DNA from: Stenotrophomonas maltophilia
GTDB taxonomy: Bacteria > Pseudomonadota > Gammaproteobacteria > Xanthomonadales > Xanthomonadaceae
Assembly: GCF_001676385.1 (NCBI RefSeq)
Contig: NZ_LYVJ01000007.1
Coordinates: 1-64,000, forward strand
Reading direction: 5' to 3'
Length of the DNA: 64,000 bases
In this document: positions 7,915-16,291 of the stretch, one piece after another
Layout: each line of letters opens with the position of its first letter
How positions within the stretch are numbered: position 1 is the stretch's first letter
Notes under the pieces: model-generated
Database searches by the model: none
Told to the model about the DNA's origin: nothing
The model's input: only the letters and a program-made list of their open reading frames with translations
Made by a program: the position numbers and the translations under genes

Positions 7915-8559
7915 TCATAGCAGCGGCCTGAGCAGCGGCCAGACATTGTCCAGCACCCTGGGTTGCGCCTGCGCGGTCGGGTGCAGCCCGTCGGCCTGCA
8001 TCATGCCCGGCTGCAGGGCGACGCCTTCCAGCAGGAACGGCAGCAGCGGCACCCGGTACTGCGTGGCCAGCGCCTTGTAGGCTGCGGCCAGCCGCTGCCG
8101 ATAGGCCGGGCCATAGTTGGGAGGCACGTCGATGCCCAGCAGCAGCACCTTGGCACCGGCCTTCTGGCTGGCCTGCACCATCTTCCCCAGGTTGCCCTGG
8201 ACCTGCGCCGGGGTCAGTCCGCGCAGGGCATCGTTGCCCCCCAGCGCGATCACCACCACGGTCGGGCGCTCTCGGGCCAACAGGCCCGGCAGGCGGGTCA
8301 GCGCACCCGCCGTGGTCTCCCCGCTCATGCTGGCGTTGACGATGCGCGGCGGCGATTTCGACTGCAGCCTGACCCGCTGCTGCAGCAGGCTGACCCAGCC
8401 AGCGTCGGCAGGGATATTGTGGGCAGCACTGAGGCTGTCGCCCAGTACCAGCACGGTGCCGGCCGTACCTTTGGCACAGGCCAGCCCGGGCAGCAGCAGG
8501 AACCCTAGCAGCAGCACCAGCAACGCGCCGGCGCGCCGGCGTCCATCCATCTTGCGCAT
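7915..8559 (-). CDS. tesA: Arylesterase / lysophospholipase L1-like protein (TesA family)
   Basis: This 214-residue protein is a periplasmic SGNH hydrolase of the TesA type. It has a signal peptide (about residues 1-29), block I VLGDSLSAAHNIP with the nucleophile Ser42, block III ALGGNDALRG, and block V DGLHP with Asp190 and His193. Relatives cleave aryl esters, lysophospholipids and acyl-CoA analogues. The start ATG 8559 has AGGAG 6 nt upstream. It is divergent from ybbA with only 12 bp between the two start codons, so its promoter must lie inside ybbA. TesA and an ABC ATPase are divergent neighbours in other gammaproteobacteria too. Confidence 0.88.
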   Translation of the reverse strand: MRKMDGRRRAGALLVLLLGFLLLPGLACAKGTAGTVLVLGDSLSAAHNIPADAGWVSLLQQRVRLQSKSPPRIVNASMSGETTAGALTRLPGLLARERPTVVVIALGGNDALRGLTPAQVQGNLGKMVQASQKAGAKVLLLGIDVPPNYGPAYRQRLAAAYKALATQYRVPLLPFLLEGVALQPGMMQADGLHPTAQAQPRVLDNVWPLLRPLL

Positions 8560-8560
8560 T

Positions 8561-8570
8561 GGAGTCTCCT
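8561..8570. promoter_or_regulatory. Palindromic double Shine-Dalgarno between tesA and ybbA
   Basis: The motif GGAGTCTCC with its flanking T supplies GGAG on the plus strand 7 nt before ATC 8572 (ybbA) and AGGAG on the minus strand before ATG 8559 (tesA). Both ribosome binding sites therefore share one 9-bp palindrome. Each 5' untranslated region must be antisense to the other gene. Confidence 0.6.
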
Positions 8571-8571
8571 C

Positions 8572-9282
8572 ATCGACAGCCTGTCCCCCCGCAGCGCGCC
8601 TGTCGCCATCGCCGTCGACCAGGTCGGCAAGTCCGTACAGGGCCCGGAGGGTGAAGTCCACATACTGGACAACATCACCCTCACCGTCCATGAAGGCACC
8701 AGCGTGGCCATCGTCGGCGCCTCCGGCTCCGGCAAGACCACCCTGCTCGGCCTGCTGGCCGGGCTGGACCTGCCAAGCCGGGGGCGCATCGGCCTGGCCG
8801 GGCAGGACCTGGGAACGCTGGATGAAGAAGCCCGTGCGCAGCTGCGCGCGCGCGACGTCGGCTTCGTGTTCCAGAGCTTCCACCTGCTGCCGGCATTGAC
8901 CGCTGCCGAGAACGTCGCGCTGCCACTGGAACTGGCCGGACGCGAGGACCGCGCACGGGTGGACCAGGTGCTGGCGCAGGTCGGCCTGGCCCATCGCGCC
9001 CGCCACTACCCGCGCCAGCTGTCCGGCGGCGAACAGCAGCGCGTGGCGCTGGCCCGCGCCTTCGTCACCCGCCCACGCATCCTGTTCGCCGACGAACCCA
9101 CCGGCTCGCTGGATCACGCCACCGGCCAGCACATCAGCGACCTGCTGTTCGAGCTCAATGCCGGCAGCGGCACTACGCTGGTGCTGGTCACCCACGACCT
9201 GCGCCTGGCCCAGCGCTGCCAGTACGTCCACCGCATCGACAGCGGCCGCCTGCTGCCGGTCGAGCGTGGGGCACAGGCATGA
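8572..9282 (+). CDS. ybbA: ABC transporter ATP-binding protein (YbbA-like)
   Basis: This MacB/LolD-type ATPase is about 236 residues long. It has Walker A GASGSGKT, the signature LSGGEQQR, Walker [13 protein letters not shown] and the switch His in VTHD. It energises the permease encoded next to it, with a 4-bp overlap. The frame has no ATG, GTG or TTG before GTG 8704, and that GTG would delete the strands ahead of Walker A. The likely start is ATC 8572, with GGAG 7 nt upstream. The ATC could be a genuine rare start like the AUU of infC, or a base error in place of ATG. Everything after residue 10 is normal. Confidence 0.85.
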   Translation: MDSLSPRSAPVAIAVDQVGKSVQGPEGEVHILDNITLTVHEGTSVAIVGASGSGKTTLLGLLAGLDLPSRGRIGLAGQDLGTLDEEARAQLRARDVGFVFQSFHLLPALTAAENVALPLELAGREDRARVDQVLAQVGLAHRARHYPRQLSGGEQQRVALARAFVTRPRILFADEPTGSLDHATGQHISDLLFELNAGSGTTLVLVTHDLRLAQRCQYVHRIDSGRLLPVERGAQA

Positions 9283-11789
9283 ACCTGCTGCGGCACGCGT
9301 GGCGTGCGCTGCGCCGCGAGGCCCTGGCCGGCGACCTGCTGACCGTGTTTGCCGCGCTGGTGCTGGGCGTGGCGGTGATGACCGCGGTCGGCACGCTGGT
9401 GAACCGGGTCAACCTGGCGCTGGCCGGCAGCGCGGCGGAAATGCTCGGCGGCGACCTCGGCATCGCCGGGCGCGATGATCCGCCGCAGGCATTCGCCGAG
9501 GAGGCGCAACGGCGTGGCCTGGCGCATACCCGCATCGCCGGCTTCGGCAGCGTGCTGTTCAACGGCGATGCCAGCCAGATGGCCAGCATCAAGGCCGTAC
9601 AGGCCGGCTACCCGCTGCGCGGCACGCTGCGGGTACGGGCCACGCCCGGCGGGCCGCTGATCGCCGACGCCGGCATGCCGCCGAAGGGCCAGGCCTATGC
9701 CGACCCACGGCTGCTGCAGGGGCTGGGGCTGAAGGCCGGCGACGAGCTCGAGTTCGGCGCCGGCACGCTGCGCATCGCCGGCATCATCGAGGCCGAGCCG
9801 GATAGCGGGGGTGACCTGCTCACGCTGTCCCCCACCCTGCTGGTCAACCGCGCCGATGTGGAGGGCACCGGGCTGCTCGGCCCTGGCAGCCGCATCAATT
9901 ACCGGCTGATGTTCGCCGGGCCGGCCGATCAGGTTGCCGCCCTGCGCCAGTGGCTGCTGCCGCAGGTCAAGGGCCTGCGCCTGCTGAGCGTGGATGACAC
10001 CCAGCGCGGCGTGCGCCAGGCGTTCGACCTGGCCGGCCGCTTCCTTGGCCTGAGCGCGCTGCTGGCGGTGCTGCTGGCCGGCGTGGCCACCGCGCTGGCG
10101 GCCAACCGCTTTGCCCTGCGCCGCATCGACCAGGTGGCGATCCTGCGCTGCCTGGGAGCGCGCCAGCGCGACATCCTGCTGGGCCTGGCGCTGCAGCTGC
10201 TGATGCTGGCGATACCGGCCTGCGCACTCGGCATCGGCCTGGGCATGGCCGCGCAGGAAGGCCTGGTGCAGGTACTGGGCAGCCTGGTACCGCAACGCCT
10301 TCCGCTGCCGGAGGCGATGCCCGCGCTGACCGGCGCCGGTATCGGCTTGCTGCTGCTGTTCGGCTTTGGCCTGCCGCCGCTGCTGCGCCTGCGCGGGGTA
10401 CCGCCGATGCGGGTGCTCAACCGCTCCTTCGCCGCGTTGCCGCCGGCCTCGCTGCTGGCCTATGTGGCTGCGCTGGTAGCCAGCCTGCTGTTGGCGGTGC
10501 AGGTCACCGGCGATCTGAAGCTGGCACTGTGGGTGCTCGGCGGCCTGGCTGCGTTGGCGGTCGCGGCCGGTGGGGCCGGCTTCGTGCTGCTGCAGTTGCT
10601 GCGCGGCCTGCAGCACCGCCTGCACGGCAACTGGCGGCTGGGCCTGGCCGCGCTGACCCGGCGCCGGATGCTGGCGGTGATGCAGCTGGTCGGGCTGTCG
10701 CTGTCGCTGTGCGCGCTGCTGCTGCTGGCGGTGACCGGCCCCGGCCTGCTGCAGCAGTGGCGCGAACGCCTGCCCGCGGATACCCCGAACTACTTCCTGA
10801 TCAACATCCAGCCCGAGCAACGCGAGAGCGTGCTGGCCGCACTGCGCGGACTGGGCGCCGGCGACGCCAGCATCGAGCCGATGGCCACCGGCCGCCTGAT
10901 CGCCATCAATGGCAAGCCGCCGCTGCGCGTGGACCAGGCAGCGGCCGAAGGGAGCGGCGCGAACAACGGCCAGCGCGAAGACGACGACGAGAACCGCCCG
11001 CTGAACTTCAGTTGGCGCAGCACCTTCCCGCCCGCCAATGCGCTGCTGGGAGGCCGCTTCTGGCAAACCGGCAGCACCGCAGCGGAAGCGTCGGTGGAAA
11101 CCGGCTGGGCACGTCGCTACGGCGCGCACCTGGGGGATCGGATTACGATTGCCGTGGGCGAACAGCAGCGCGAGTTCACCGTCACCAGCATCCGCAAGGC
11201 CGACTGGAATACTTTCCGGCCGAACTTCTTCGTGCTGTTGAACCCGAACGCGGTGGGCGATACGCCGCACAACCTGCTGTCGGCGTTCCATCTGCCGGCC
11301 GGCAACGCGGCCGGGCTGGGCGAACTGGTGCGCGCGCAGCCGAACCTGTCGCTGCTGGACGTGGACGCGGTGATCTCGCAGGTGCGCGATGTGATGGAGC
11401 GTGTGGCGCAGGCGGTGCAGCTGGTGATGGTGTTCAGCCTGCTGGCCGGCGTGCTGGTGCTGCTGGCCGCACTGCAGGCCACGGCGGGCGAGCGTCGCTA
11501 CGACAGCGCGGTGCTGCGCACGCTGGGCGCGACCCGGCGCCAGCTGCGCGGCGCGGTGCTGGTGGAGTTCGGCGCGCTGGGCACGCTGGCCGCGTTGCTG
11601 GCCGTGGCCGCGGCCGCTGCCATCGGTGTGGCGGTCTCGCAGAAGGTGTTCGAGCTGCCGTTGCTGCCGCCGTGGCCGGGGCTGCTGATCGGTGGCGTGG
11701 TCGGCATCGGGTTGAGCCTGCTGGCAGGCTGGTGGGGCACGCGGGCGATCCTGCATACGCCACCGGCACTGGCACTGCGGGAGGCCTGA
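9279..11789 (+). CDS. ybbP: FtsX-like ABC transporter permease (YbbP-like)
   Basis: This 836-residue inner-membrane permease has two FtsX-type repeats. A first transmembrane segment near residues 17-40 precedes a large periplasmic domain, followed by three helices at about 255-360, a central pair of helices near 390-440 and 470-500, a second periplasmic domain, and three C-terminal helices at about 700-820. The LRRIDQVAILRCLGARQRDI and YDSAVLRTLGATRRQLR stretches are the cytoplasmic coupling motifs of this family. With the YbbA ATPase it forms a complex that acts on envelope lipids or hydrophobic molecules; the substrate is unproven. Pairing with a TesA-type esterase suggests linked lipid or ester processing (inference). 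Confidence 0.88.
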   Translation: MNLLRHAWRALRREALAGDLLTVFAALVLGVAVMTAVGTLVNRVNLALAGSAAEMLGGDLGIAGRDDPPQAFAEEAQRRGLAHTRIAGFGSVLFNGDASQMASIKAVQAGYPLRGTLRVRATPGGPLIADAGMPPKGQAYADPRLLQGLGLKAGDELEFGAGTLRIAGIIEAEPDSGGDLLTLSPTLLVNRADVEGTGLLGPGSRINYRLMFAGPADQVAALRQWLLPQVKGLRLLSVDDTQRGVRQAFDLAGRFLGLSALLAVLLAGVATALAANRFALRRIDQVAILRCLGARQRDILLGLALQLLMLAIPACALGIGLGMAAQEGLVQVLGSLVPQRLPLPEAMPALTGAGIGLLLLFGFGLPPLLRLRGVPPMRVLNRSFAALPPASLLAYVAALVASLLLAVQVTGDLKLALWVLGGLAALAVAAGGAGFVLLQLLRGLQHRLHGNWRLGLAALTRRRMLAVMQLVGLSLSLCALLLLAVTGPGLLQQWRERLPADTPNYFLINIQPEQRESVLAALRGLGAGDASIEPMATGRLIAINGKPPLRVDQAAAEGSGANNGQREDDDENRPLNFSWRSTFPPANALLGGRFWQTGSTAAEASVETGWARRYGAHLGDRITIAVGEQQREFTVTSIRKADWNTFRPNFFVLLNPNAVGDTPHNLLSAFHLPAGNAAGLGELVRAQPNLSLLDVDAVISQVRDVMERVAQAVQLVMVFSLLAGVLVLLAALQATAGERRYDSAVLRTLGATRRQLRGAVLVEFGALGTLAALLAVAAAAAIGVAVSQKVFELPLLPPWPGLLIGGVVGIGLSLLAGWWGTRAILHTPPALALREA

Positions 11790-11811
11790 AGCAGTTGCGC
11801 CCCCGGACGGC

Positions 11812-11905
11812 GTGCCGAGCAAGCTCGGCACCCACCAGAAGCAGAGGCCGGTAGATCCAGGCCATGCGTGGATCCGCTTGTGGAGTCGAGCATGGCTCGA
11901 CTCTA
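11812..11905. repeat. Cluster of three GTAG-type hairpins
   Basis: Hairpins lie at 11812-11831 (GTGCCGAGC/GCTCGGCAC), 11851-11876 (GTAG then GATCCA...TGGATC) and about 11880-11905 (AGTCGAGCATGGCTCGACT). The last ends in CTAT, so on the minus strand it begins ATAG instead of GTAG, and its TAG is the stop codon of the DUF6607 gene. The group separates the convergent ybbP and DUF6607 genes. Confidence 0.7.
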
Positions 11906-12828
11906 TTGGGCCTTTTCAACGTACCTGGCGAAGACTTCGTCGATCTGCGCGTCCTTCACCTTCTTGCCGGCCTGGATCTCTTCGGCCTGGGTGAACAGCG
12001 GGATGATCATCGCCATGCCGTCCAGCTTGGTCTTCAGGTGCACGCCCGGGGCCTGGCCGAGGAAGCGGTCCCAGCGCTGGCGCACCTTGGCCCAGTAGCC
12101 GGCGGTGGCCTTCCAGTAGTTGCGCGCCGGGCTGAAGTCGATCTCGGTGGTTTTCACGTAATCGTTGAAGCCGAACTCGCGGGCGATCTCCACCTGGCTG
12201 CCGTCGGCGTTGCGCTGCACCTTGGTGTTGAACTGCTCGTGGGTCCAGCCATTGGGCGTCAGCGTGTGGCGGTTGACCACGGCCAGCGCGTTGTAGTCGC
12301 TGCGCTTGTGTACTCGCGACGCGGCAATGGGCGCCAGCTCAGGTCGCTGGTCCAGCTCGGCACGTTGTTGGTGTACGTCCATTTACCGGTGCCGCAGTAG
12401 CGCGGCGCGTCGCTCACTTCGTACACGCACTGGGTCCAGGCGCCCTGGTTCACTTCGGTCGGGATGCGGCGTACCTGCCAGGTCTGGTCGGCGCTGAACT
12501 CGAAGCGGTTGGGCGCTTCATAGACCCAGTCCTGGCGCCAGTGCTTGGTGACGTGGCCGCTCTTCTCGTCCAGCAACAGGTGCTGCAGAACGATGCGCTG
12601 CGGTGTGTCCTCGACCACGATGACCACTTCGCTGCCGCCACTGCGCATTGCCGGCGCGCGTTCGTAGCCGGGCTTCAGCAGCACGGTCTCGTCGAACGCG
12701 AAATCGACGGTGTACTCGCCCTGCATGGCGAGGATGCTGTCGTGGTCGCGGGCGATGTCGGAGGGCTGCGCGCTGGCCACGCCGCTGGCAGCGAGCAGCA
12801 GCATGACGCTGGCTGTCTGGAACTTCAT
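11903..12828 (-). CDS. DUF6607 family exported protein (frameshifted in this sequence)
   Basis: This protein of about 308 residues has a signal peptide (MKFQTASVMLLLAASGVASA) and the conserved DUF6607 body: EDTPQRIVLQHLLL, HWRQDWVYEAPNRFEF, CVYEVSDAPRYCG and, in the second frame, ARNYWKATAGYWAKVRQRWD. The frame breaks near 12308; adding one C (reading REYTKRSDYNAL) joins both halves, so this is probably a base-call deletion. ATG 12828 has GGAAG upstream. DUF6607 genes often sit with hemP/TonB haem loci, and this one ends the haem-uptake operon. Its molecular role is unknown; a part in haem use is inferred from position. Confidence 0.8.
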
Positions 12829-12901
12829 CGGGGTCTTCCTTCGGGGTTGCAGGTGTAGTGAGAGGCCGTCCGTGGCCGACAGGCGTTCCATCAGGAAAGG
12901 G

Positions 12902-13501
12902 TCACAGCCGGATCAGCGGCAGGTCGCCGGGAACCCGCGGTGCCGGCCGGCGTGCGGCGTCGGCGCAGCAGCAATCGTCGATTGCCAGCTCGCCTTCAGC
13001 ACCTTCCAACCGCGCGATGCGACGCGCGGTGGATGCGCCCAGCGAGGACAACGTCGACAGGCTTGCAGCGAGGGTGCTGCCATCGTCGGCGGCATGCAGG
13101 CGCAGCGTGCACAGGCGCCAGCGCTGGCCACCGAGATGCCCGGCCAGGCGCCGCCAAAGGCGTTCGCCGACACTGCCGTTGCTGACGTGCTCGGGGCCCG
13201 GCGGCAACGCCGCGACCAGCCGGTCCCAGGCCAGGAAATCGCTGTCGGGCAGCAGGTACAGGCGCCACACGCAGCGGCCGCGGGCATCGAGGAAACACAG
13301 GCTTTCGCGCACGCCCTCGCTGTCCACGCCCTGGCAGGCGTGCACGCGGACCGCCTGGCGCCAGCCACCGAGTTCGTTTCCGTCGGCGCGGTACAGGCAC
13401 AACACGGTGCCGAGCGTGGCCAGCTGTGCCGGCGTCGGCCACGCCGCGCTTCCCTGCGCGGCGATGGCGTCATTCCTGCGTGCGGACAAGGCTCGGCTCA
13501 T
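12902..13501 (-). CDS. Putative HemS/ChuX-like haem-utilisation protein
   Basis: This 199-residue cytoplasmic protein starts at ATG 13501, just after the stop of the TonB receptor gene (4-bp gap). The stretch SLCFLDARGRCVWRLYLLPDSDF resembles the SLQFFDxxGxAVHKVYL segment of HemS/HmuS haem-trafficking proteins, and the length matches a single-repeat, ChuX/HutX-sized protein. A CCC cluster near residue 180 (DDCCCADAARR) is unusual and could bind metal or haem. Assignment rests on weak motif similarity plus the haem-operon context. It could instead be a lineage-specific accessory protein. Confidence 0.55.
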   Translation of the reverse strand: MSRALSARRNDAIAAQGSAAWPTPAQLATLGTVLCLYRADGNELGGWRQAVRVHACQGVDSEGVRESLCFLDARGRCVWRLYLLPDSDFLAWDRLVAALPPGPEHVSNGSVGERLWRRLAGHLGGQRWRLCTLRLHAADDGSTLAASLSTLSSLGASTARRIARLEGAEGELAIDDCCCADAARRPAPRVPGDLPLIRL

Positions 13502-13505
13502 GGGA

Positions 13506-15698
13506 TCACCAGGAAACGGCAAGGCTGGCGGAGAGGGTGCGGCCCGGGCTGGTATAGCGATCCAGCACGCGGCTGGCCGGCGTGAGCGTCGAACCCACGT
13601 TGGACCAATCGATGTAGCGCTTGTCGCCCAGGTTGAATACGCCGACGTTGAAGGTCGCGCCCGGGGCGAAGTTCCAGTGCGCCATCAGGTCGGCCACGCC
13701 GTAGCCGGCCGGGCGGTACACCGTGGCCGCAGTGACCCGGTCCTTGCGCTTGACGAAGGTACCGGCCAGTTCGACGCCCCAGGTGTCGGTGTCGTACATC
13801 AGGCCGACGGTGCCGCGCAGGGGGTCGACCGAATCCAGCGGCGTGTCTTCGGTCTTGTTGTCGCCGCGCGACCAGGCCACCGCACTGCGCAGCGCCCAGC
13901 CCTGCAGGGCCGGACTGATCTGGCCGAAGTCGACGCCAGCCTTCAGTTCCGCGCCGTAGATGCGCGCATCGGCGATGTTGCGCGACTGGAACACCATCAG
14001 CCCCTGTGCGTTGGTGCCGACCAGCGACTGCGACTCGATGAAGTCCTTGTACTCGTTGTAGTAGCCGCTGAGGCTGGCGTAGGCCGCCGGCGACAGGAAG
14101 CGCAGGCCCAGCTCCATGCCGTCGCTGGTCTCCGGCTTCAGGTCCGGATTGGGAATGGCGGTGTAACCGAAGGCGAAGTTGGTGAAGCCGAGGTTGACGT
14201 CGTTGTACGGCGGCGAGCGGAAGCCACGCGAATAGCCGGCAAACAGCGACCATTCGTCGGTGAAGCGATAGACCATGCCCAGCTTGGGCGAGACGCTGGT
14301 CTTGGTCAGCCTGGACACGGCAACGCCGGGATTGTCTTCGGCGAAGATGCTGTCCACCTCCGGCTTCAGTTCGTAGCGGTCCACGCGCACGCCCGGCACC
14401 AGCGACAGCTTGCCGTCGGCCATGCGCATTTCATCCTGCGCGTACAGGCCCAGCTCGGTGGTCCTGCTGATCGGGAAATCGCGTACCGGGAACGCATCGG
14501 GCAGGATCGTGGTGCTGGCCTGGCCGTTGGCCAGGACCTGGAAACCATCGCGCTTCTGGCGGATCTCGGTGCGCGCCCCCTCGAAGCCGTAGGTCAGCGC
14601 ATGTTCGATACGGCCGGTGCGGAACGCCTTGTTGAACTGTGCCTGCAGGCCATGCACGCGCTGGTCGAAGTTGAACTCGCGGTGGCGGCGGCTGCGGTTG
14701 GCGCGGTCCTCGTCGGTGATCTGGGTGGTCTCGCTGTGCTGGGTATACAGCTGCCAATGCAGGCTGTCGGCAAAGCCCTTGTCCAGCGCATCCATTTCAT
14801 GGGCGAACGACACGCGGGTGCGGTTCTGCGTATCGCGTGCCTTCATGCCGGTGGTGGTGGTGCGGTCGATCGACGACAGCACGTTGGTATCGGTGTTGTC
14901 TTCGTTGCCTTCCACGGTCAGGCGGAAGCGTTGGTCCCCGCTGGGGGCATAGACCAGCTTGGCCAGGCCGCTGCGACCGTCCCGGTCCTGCGGGTTGGCC
15001 GCGGTGCGGGTGTTGTCGAGGCTGCGCACATCACCCCTGTTGCCGGTTTCCTGGCCCTGGCGATGGTTGAGGTTGACCATGCCGCTCCAGTGTTCGCCGC
15101 CGAACGCGCTGGTCACGCCGCCGAGCAGGCCCTTCCACTCACCGTCGTAGCCGAACTTCAGGCCGACGTAGCCGTCCTTGCCATCCTTCAGGTAATCGGC
15201 TGGATCCTTGGTGACGAAGGCGACCACGCCGCCGAGCGCATCGGACCCGTACAGCGAACTGGCCGGGCCGCGCACGATTTCCACGCGCTTGAGCGTGTCC
15301 AGGTCAGTGAAATTGCGGTTGGCGTTGGAGAACGAGCCGATGTTGAAGCTGGTGGGCATGGCGATGCCATCGGTCTGCACGCGCACGCGGTTGCCGTCCA
15401 GTCCGCGGATGCGGATGCTGCCGAGGCCGAAGCGCGCGGCGCTGCGGCTGACCGACAGGCCCGGCTCGTAGCGCAGCAGGTCCTTGATGTCGTGCACCAG
15501 ATGCCGGTCCATCTGCTCGCGGTCGATCACATCGACGGTGGCCGCCACATCACTCACCGCCCGCTCGGTGCGGGTGGCGGTGACCTGCACGCGGTCGAAG
15601 TCGCGCGCATCGGGCGCGGCGGTGGCCGCGGCAGCAGCATGGGCGGACAGCGGCAGGGCCATCCAGACGGCAATGCAAAGGGCGGTAGGGCGGGTCAT
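13506..15698 (-). CDS. TonB-dependent haem/haemoglobin outer-membrane receptor
   Basis: This 730-residue receptor has a signal peptide (about residues 1-24), a TonB-box-like segment (DRVQVTATRTER), and a plug domain with SIRIRGLDGNRVRVQTDGI and VEIVRGPASSLYGSDALGGVV. A 22-strand barrel follows, with the NPDLKPETSDGMELGLRF motif (NPxL) typical of haem receptors, and it ends in an aromatic residue (SLAVSW). It matches the haemoglobin/transferrin/lactoferrin receptor family. Energy comes from TonB-ExbB-ExbD, encoded elsewhere. It is second in the operon after hemP and should be induced in low iron through the Fur box upstream of hemP. Confidence 0.88.
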   Translation of the reverse strand: MTRPTALCIAVWMALPLSAHAAAAATAAPDARDFDRVQVTATRTERAVSDVAATVDVIDREQMDRHLVHDIKDLLRYEPGLSVSRSAARFGLGSIRIRGLDGNRVRVQTDGIAMPTSFNIGSFSNANRNFTDLDTLKRVEIVRGPASSLYGSDALGGVVAFVTKDPADYLKDGKDGYVGLKFGYDGEWKGLLGGVTSAFGGEHWSGMVNLNHRQGQETGNRGDVRSLDNTRTAANPQDRDGRSGLAKLVYAPSGDQRFRLTVEGNEDNTDTNVLSSIDRTTTTGMKARDTQNRTRVSFAHEMDALDKGFADSLHWQLYTQHSETTQITDEDRANRSRRHREFNFDQRVHGLQAQFNKAFRTGRIEHALTYGFEGARTEIRQKRDGFQVLANGQASTTILPDAFPVRDFPISRTTELGLYAQDEMRMADGKLSLVPGVRVDRYELKPEVDSIFAEDNPGVAVSRLTKTSVSPKLGMVYRFTDEWSLFAGYSRGFRSPPYNDVNLGFTNFAFGYTAIPNPDLKPETSDGMELGLRFLSPAAYASLSGYYNEYKDFIESQSLVGTNAQGLMVFQSRNIADARIYGAELKAGVDFGQISPALQGWALRSAVAWSRGDNKTEDTPLDSVDPLRGTVGLMYDTDTWGVELAGTFVKRKDRVTAATVYRPAGYGVADLMAHWNFAPGATFNVGVFNLGDKRYIDWSNVGSTLTPASRVLDRYTSPGRTLSASLAVSW

Positions 15699-15792
15699 CG
15701 GTTCGTTCTGTCGGGCAAGGGAACCCCCGGCAACCGGCGCACCCGGAAGGTGCGCGCGGTAGACCGAGGGGGAGAGAGCGGGAGCGGACCGG

Positions 15793-15842
15793 GTCGCCCA
15801 CCCTGCCGGCGCGGCCGGCAGGAGGGAGGGAGGCGGGCGACC
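15793..15842 (-). other. Intercistronic stem-loop between hemP and the haem receptor
   Basis: An outer stem (GTCGCCC with GGGCGAC) encloses a CCTGCCGGC-GC-GCCGGCAGG hairpin. It lies in the 153-bp gap between hemP and the receptor gene. There is no T-tract, so it looks more like an RNA-processing or stability element than a full terminator. Confidence 0.5.
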
Positions 15843-15851
15843 AGGCCGCGA

Positions 15852-16052
15852 TTACTTGGTCAGGATCAGCTTGTCGTTGCTGGTGTGCCGCAGGCGGTAG
15901 AAGCGGTCGCCGTGCTGGATCAGGATTTCACGACGGCCCTTGAGCAGAGCTTCGCTGTCGATGACCTCTTCCGGCGGAACGACACGAACCGGGCGATCGC
16001 GGAGGGTCAGCGTTTCGGGGCGCAGCAGTACAGGTTGAGCGTTCATGAGCAT
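15852..16052 (-). CDS. hemP: Haemin uptake protein HemP
   Basis: This 66-residue basic protein ends in the HemP signature RREILIQHGDRFYRLRHTSNDKLILTK. Two in-frame ATGs (16052 and 16046) are close together; the first is used here. HemP is needed for haem-receptor gene expression or haem uptake in several proteobacteria. It is the first gene of the haem operon and sits right behind the Fur-box promoter. Confidence 0.88.
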   Translation of the reverse strand: MLMNAQPVLLRPETLTLRDRPVRVVPPEEVIDSEALLKGRREILIQHGDRFYRLRHTSNDKLILTK

Positions 16053-16078
16053 CTGGACTCGTGCGAGGGACGAGTTAA

Positions 16079-16106
16079 ATGATAATGATTCTCAGTTGAC
16101 AATCAA
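16079..16106 (-). promoter_or_regulatory. Fur-box promoter of the haem operon
   Basis: On the minus strand a -35-like TTGATT (16101-16106) and a -10-like TATCAT (16079-16084) are 16 bp apart. The plus-strand GATAATGATTCTCA (16081-16094) matches one half of the Fur consensus very well and overlaps the -10 and spacer. Binding of Fe-Fur would block RNA polymerase, giving low-iron induction of hemP and the receptor. Confidence 0.75.
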
Positions 16107-16196
16107 CAACCATTCTCAATTTGATTGATGGGATTAATGATCAAATTCTGAAATTCGATAGATTTTATCTATTGCCTGATGGGGGAATCCGCTTCT

Positions 16197-16282
16197 GTAG
16201 AGTCGAGCCATGCTCGACTGCTCTTCGATCCCAGCCAGGTGAAACCGCGCTGCGCGCGGAGTCGAGCAGGGCTCGACTCTAC
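16197..16282. repeat. Inverted pair of GTAG-type palindromes
   Basis: GTAG (16197-16200) plus AGTCGAGCCATGCTCGACT, then about 40 bp, then AGTCGAGCAGGGCTCGACT ending in CTAC (16279-16282). This is the typical head-to-head SMAG dimer. It lies between hemP and the aldo/keto reductase. Confidence 0.8.
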
Positions 16283-16291
16283 AAAGGGCTG

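Noticed and set aside
8704..9282. GTG 8704 as the ybbA start
   Set aside because: It would start at [11 protein letters not shown] and delete the conserved strands ahead of Walker A ([12 protein letters not shown]...ILDNITLTV), which are plainly encoded upstream.
16197..16282. GTAG pair as the terminator of the aldo/keto reductase gene
   Set aside because: The hairpins are strong but no T-tract follows in the gene direction, and the same element occurs elsewhere without regard to gene orientation. It may end transcripts but is annotated as a repeat.
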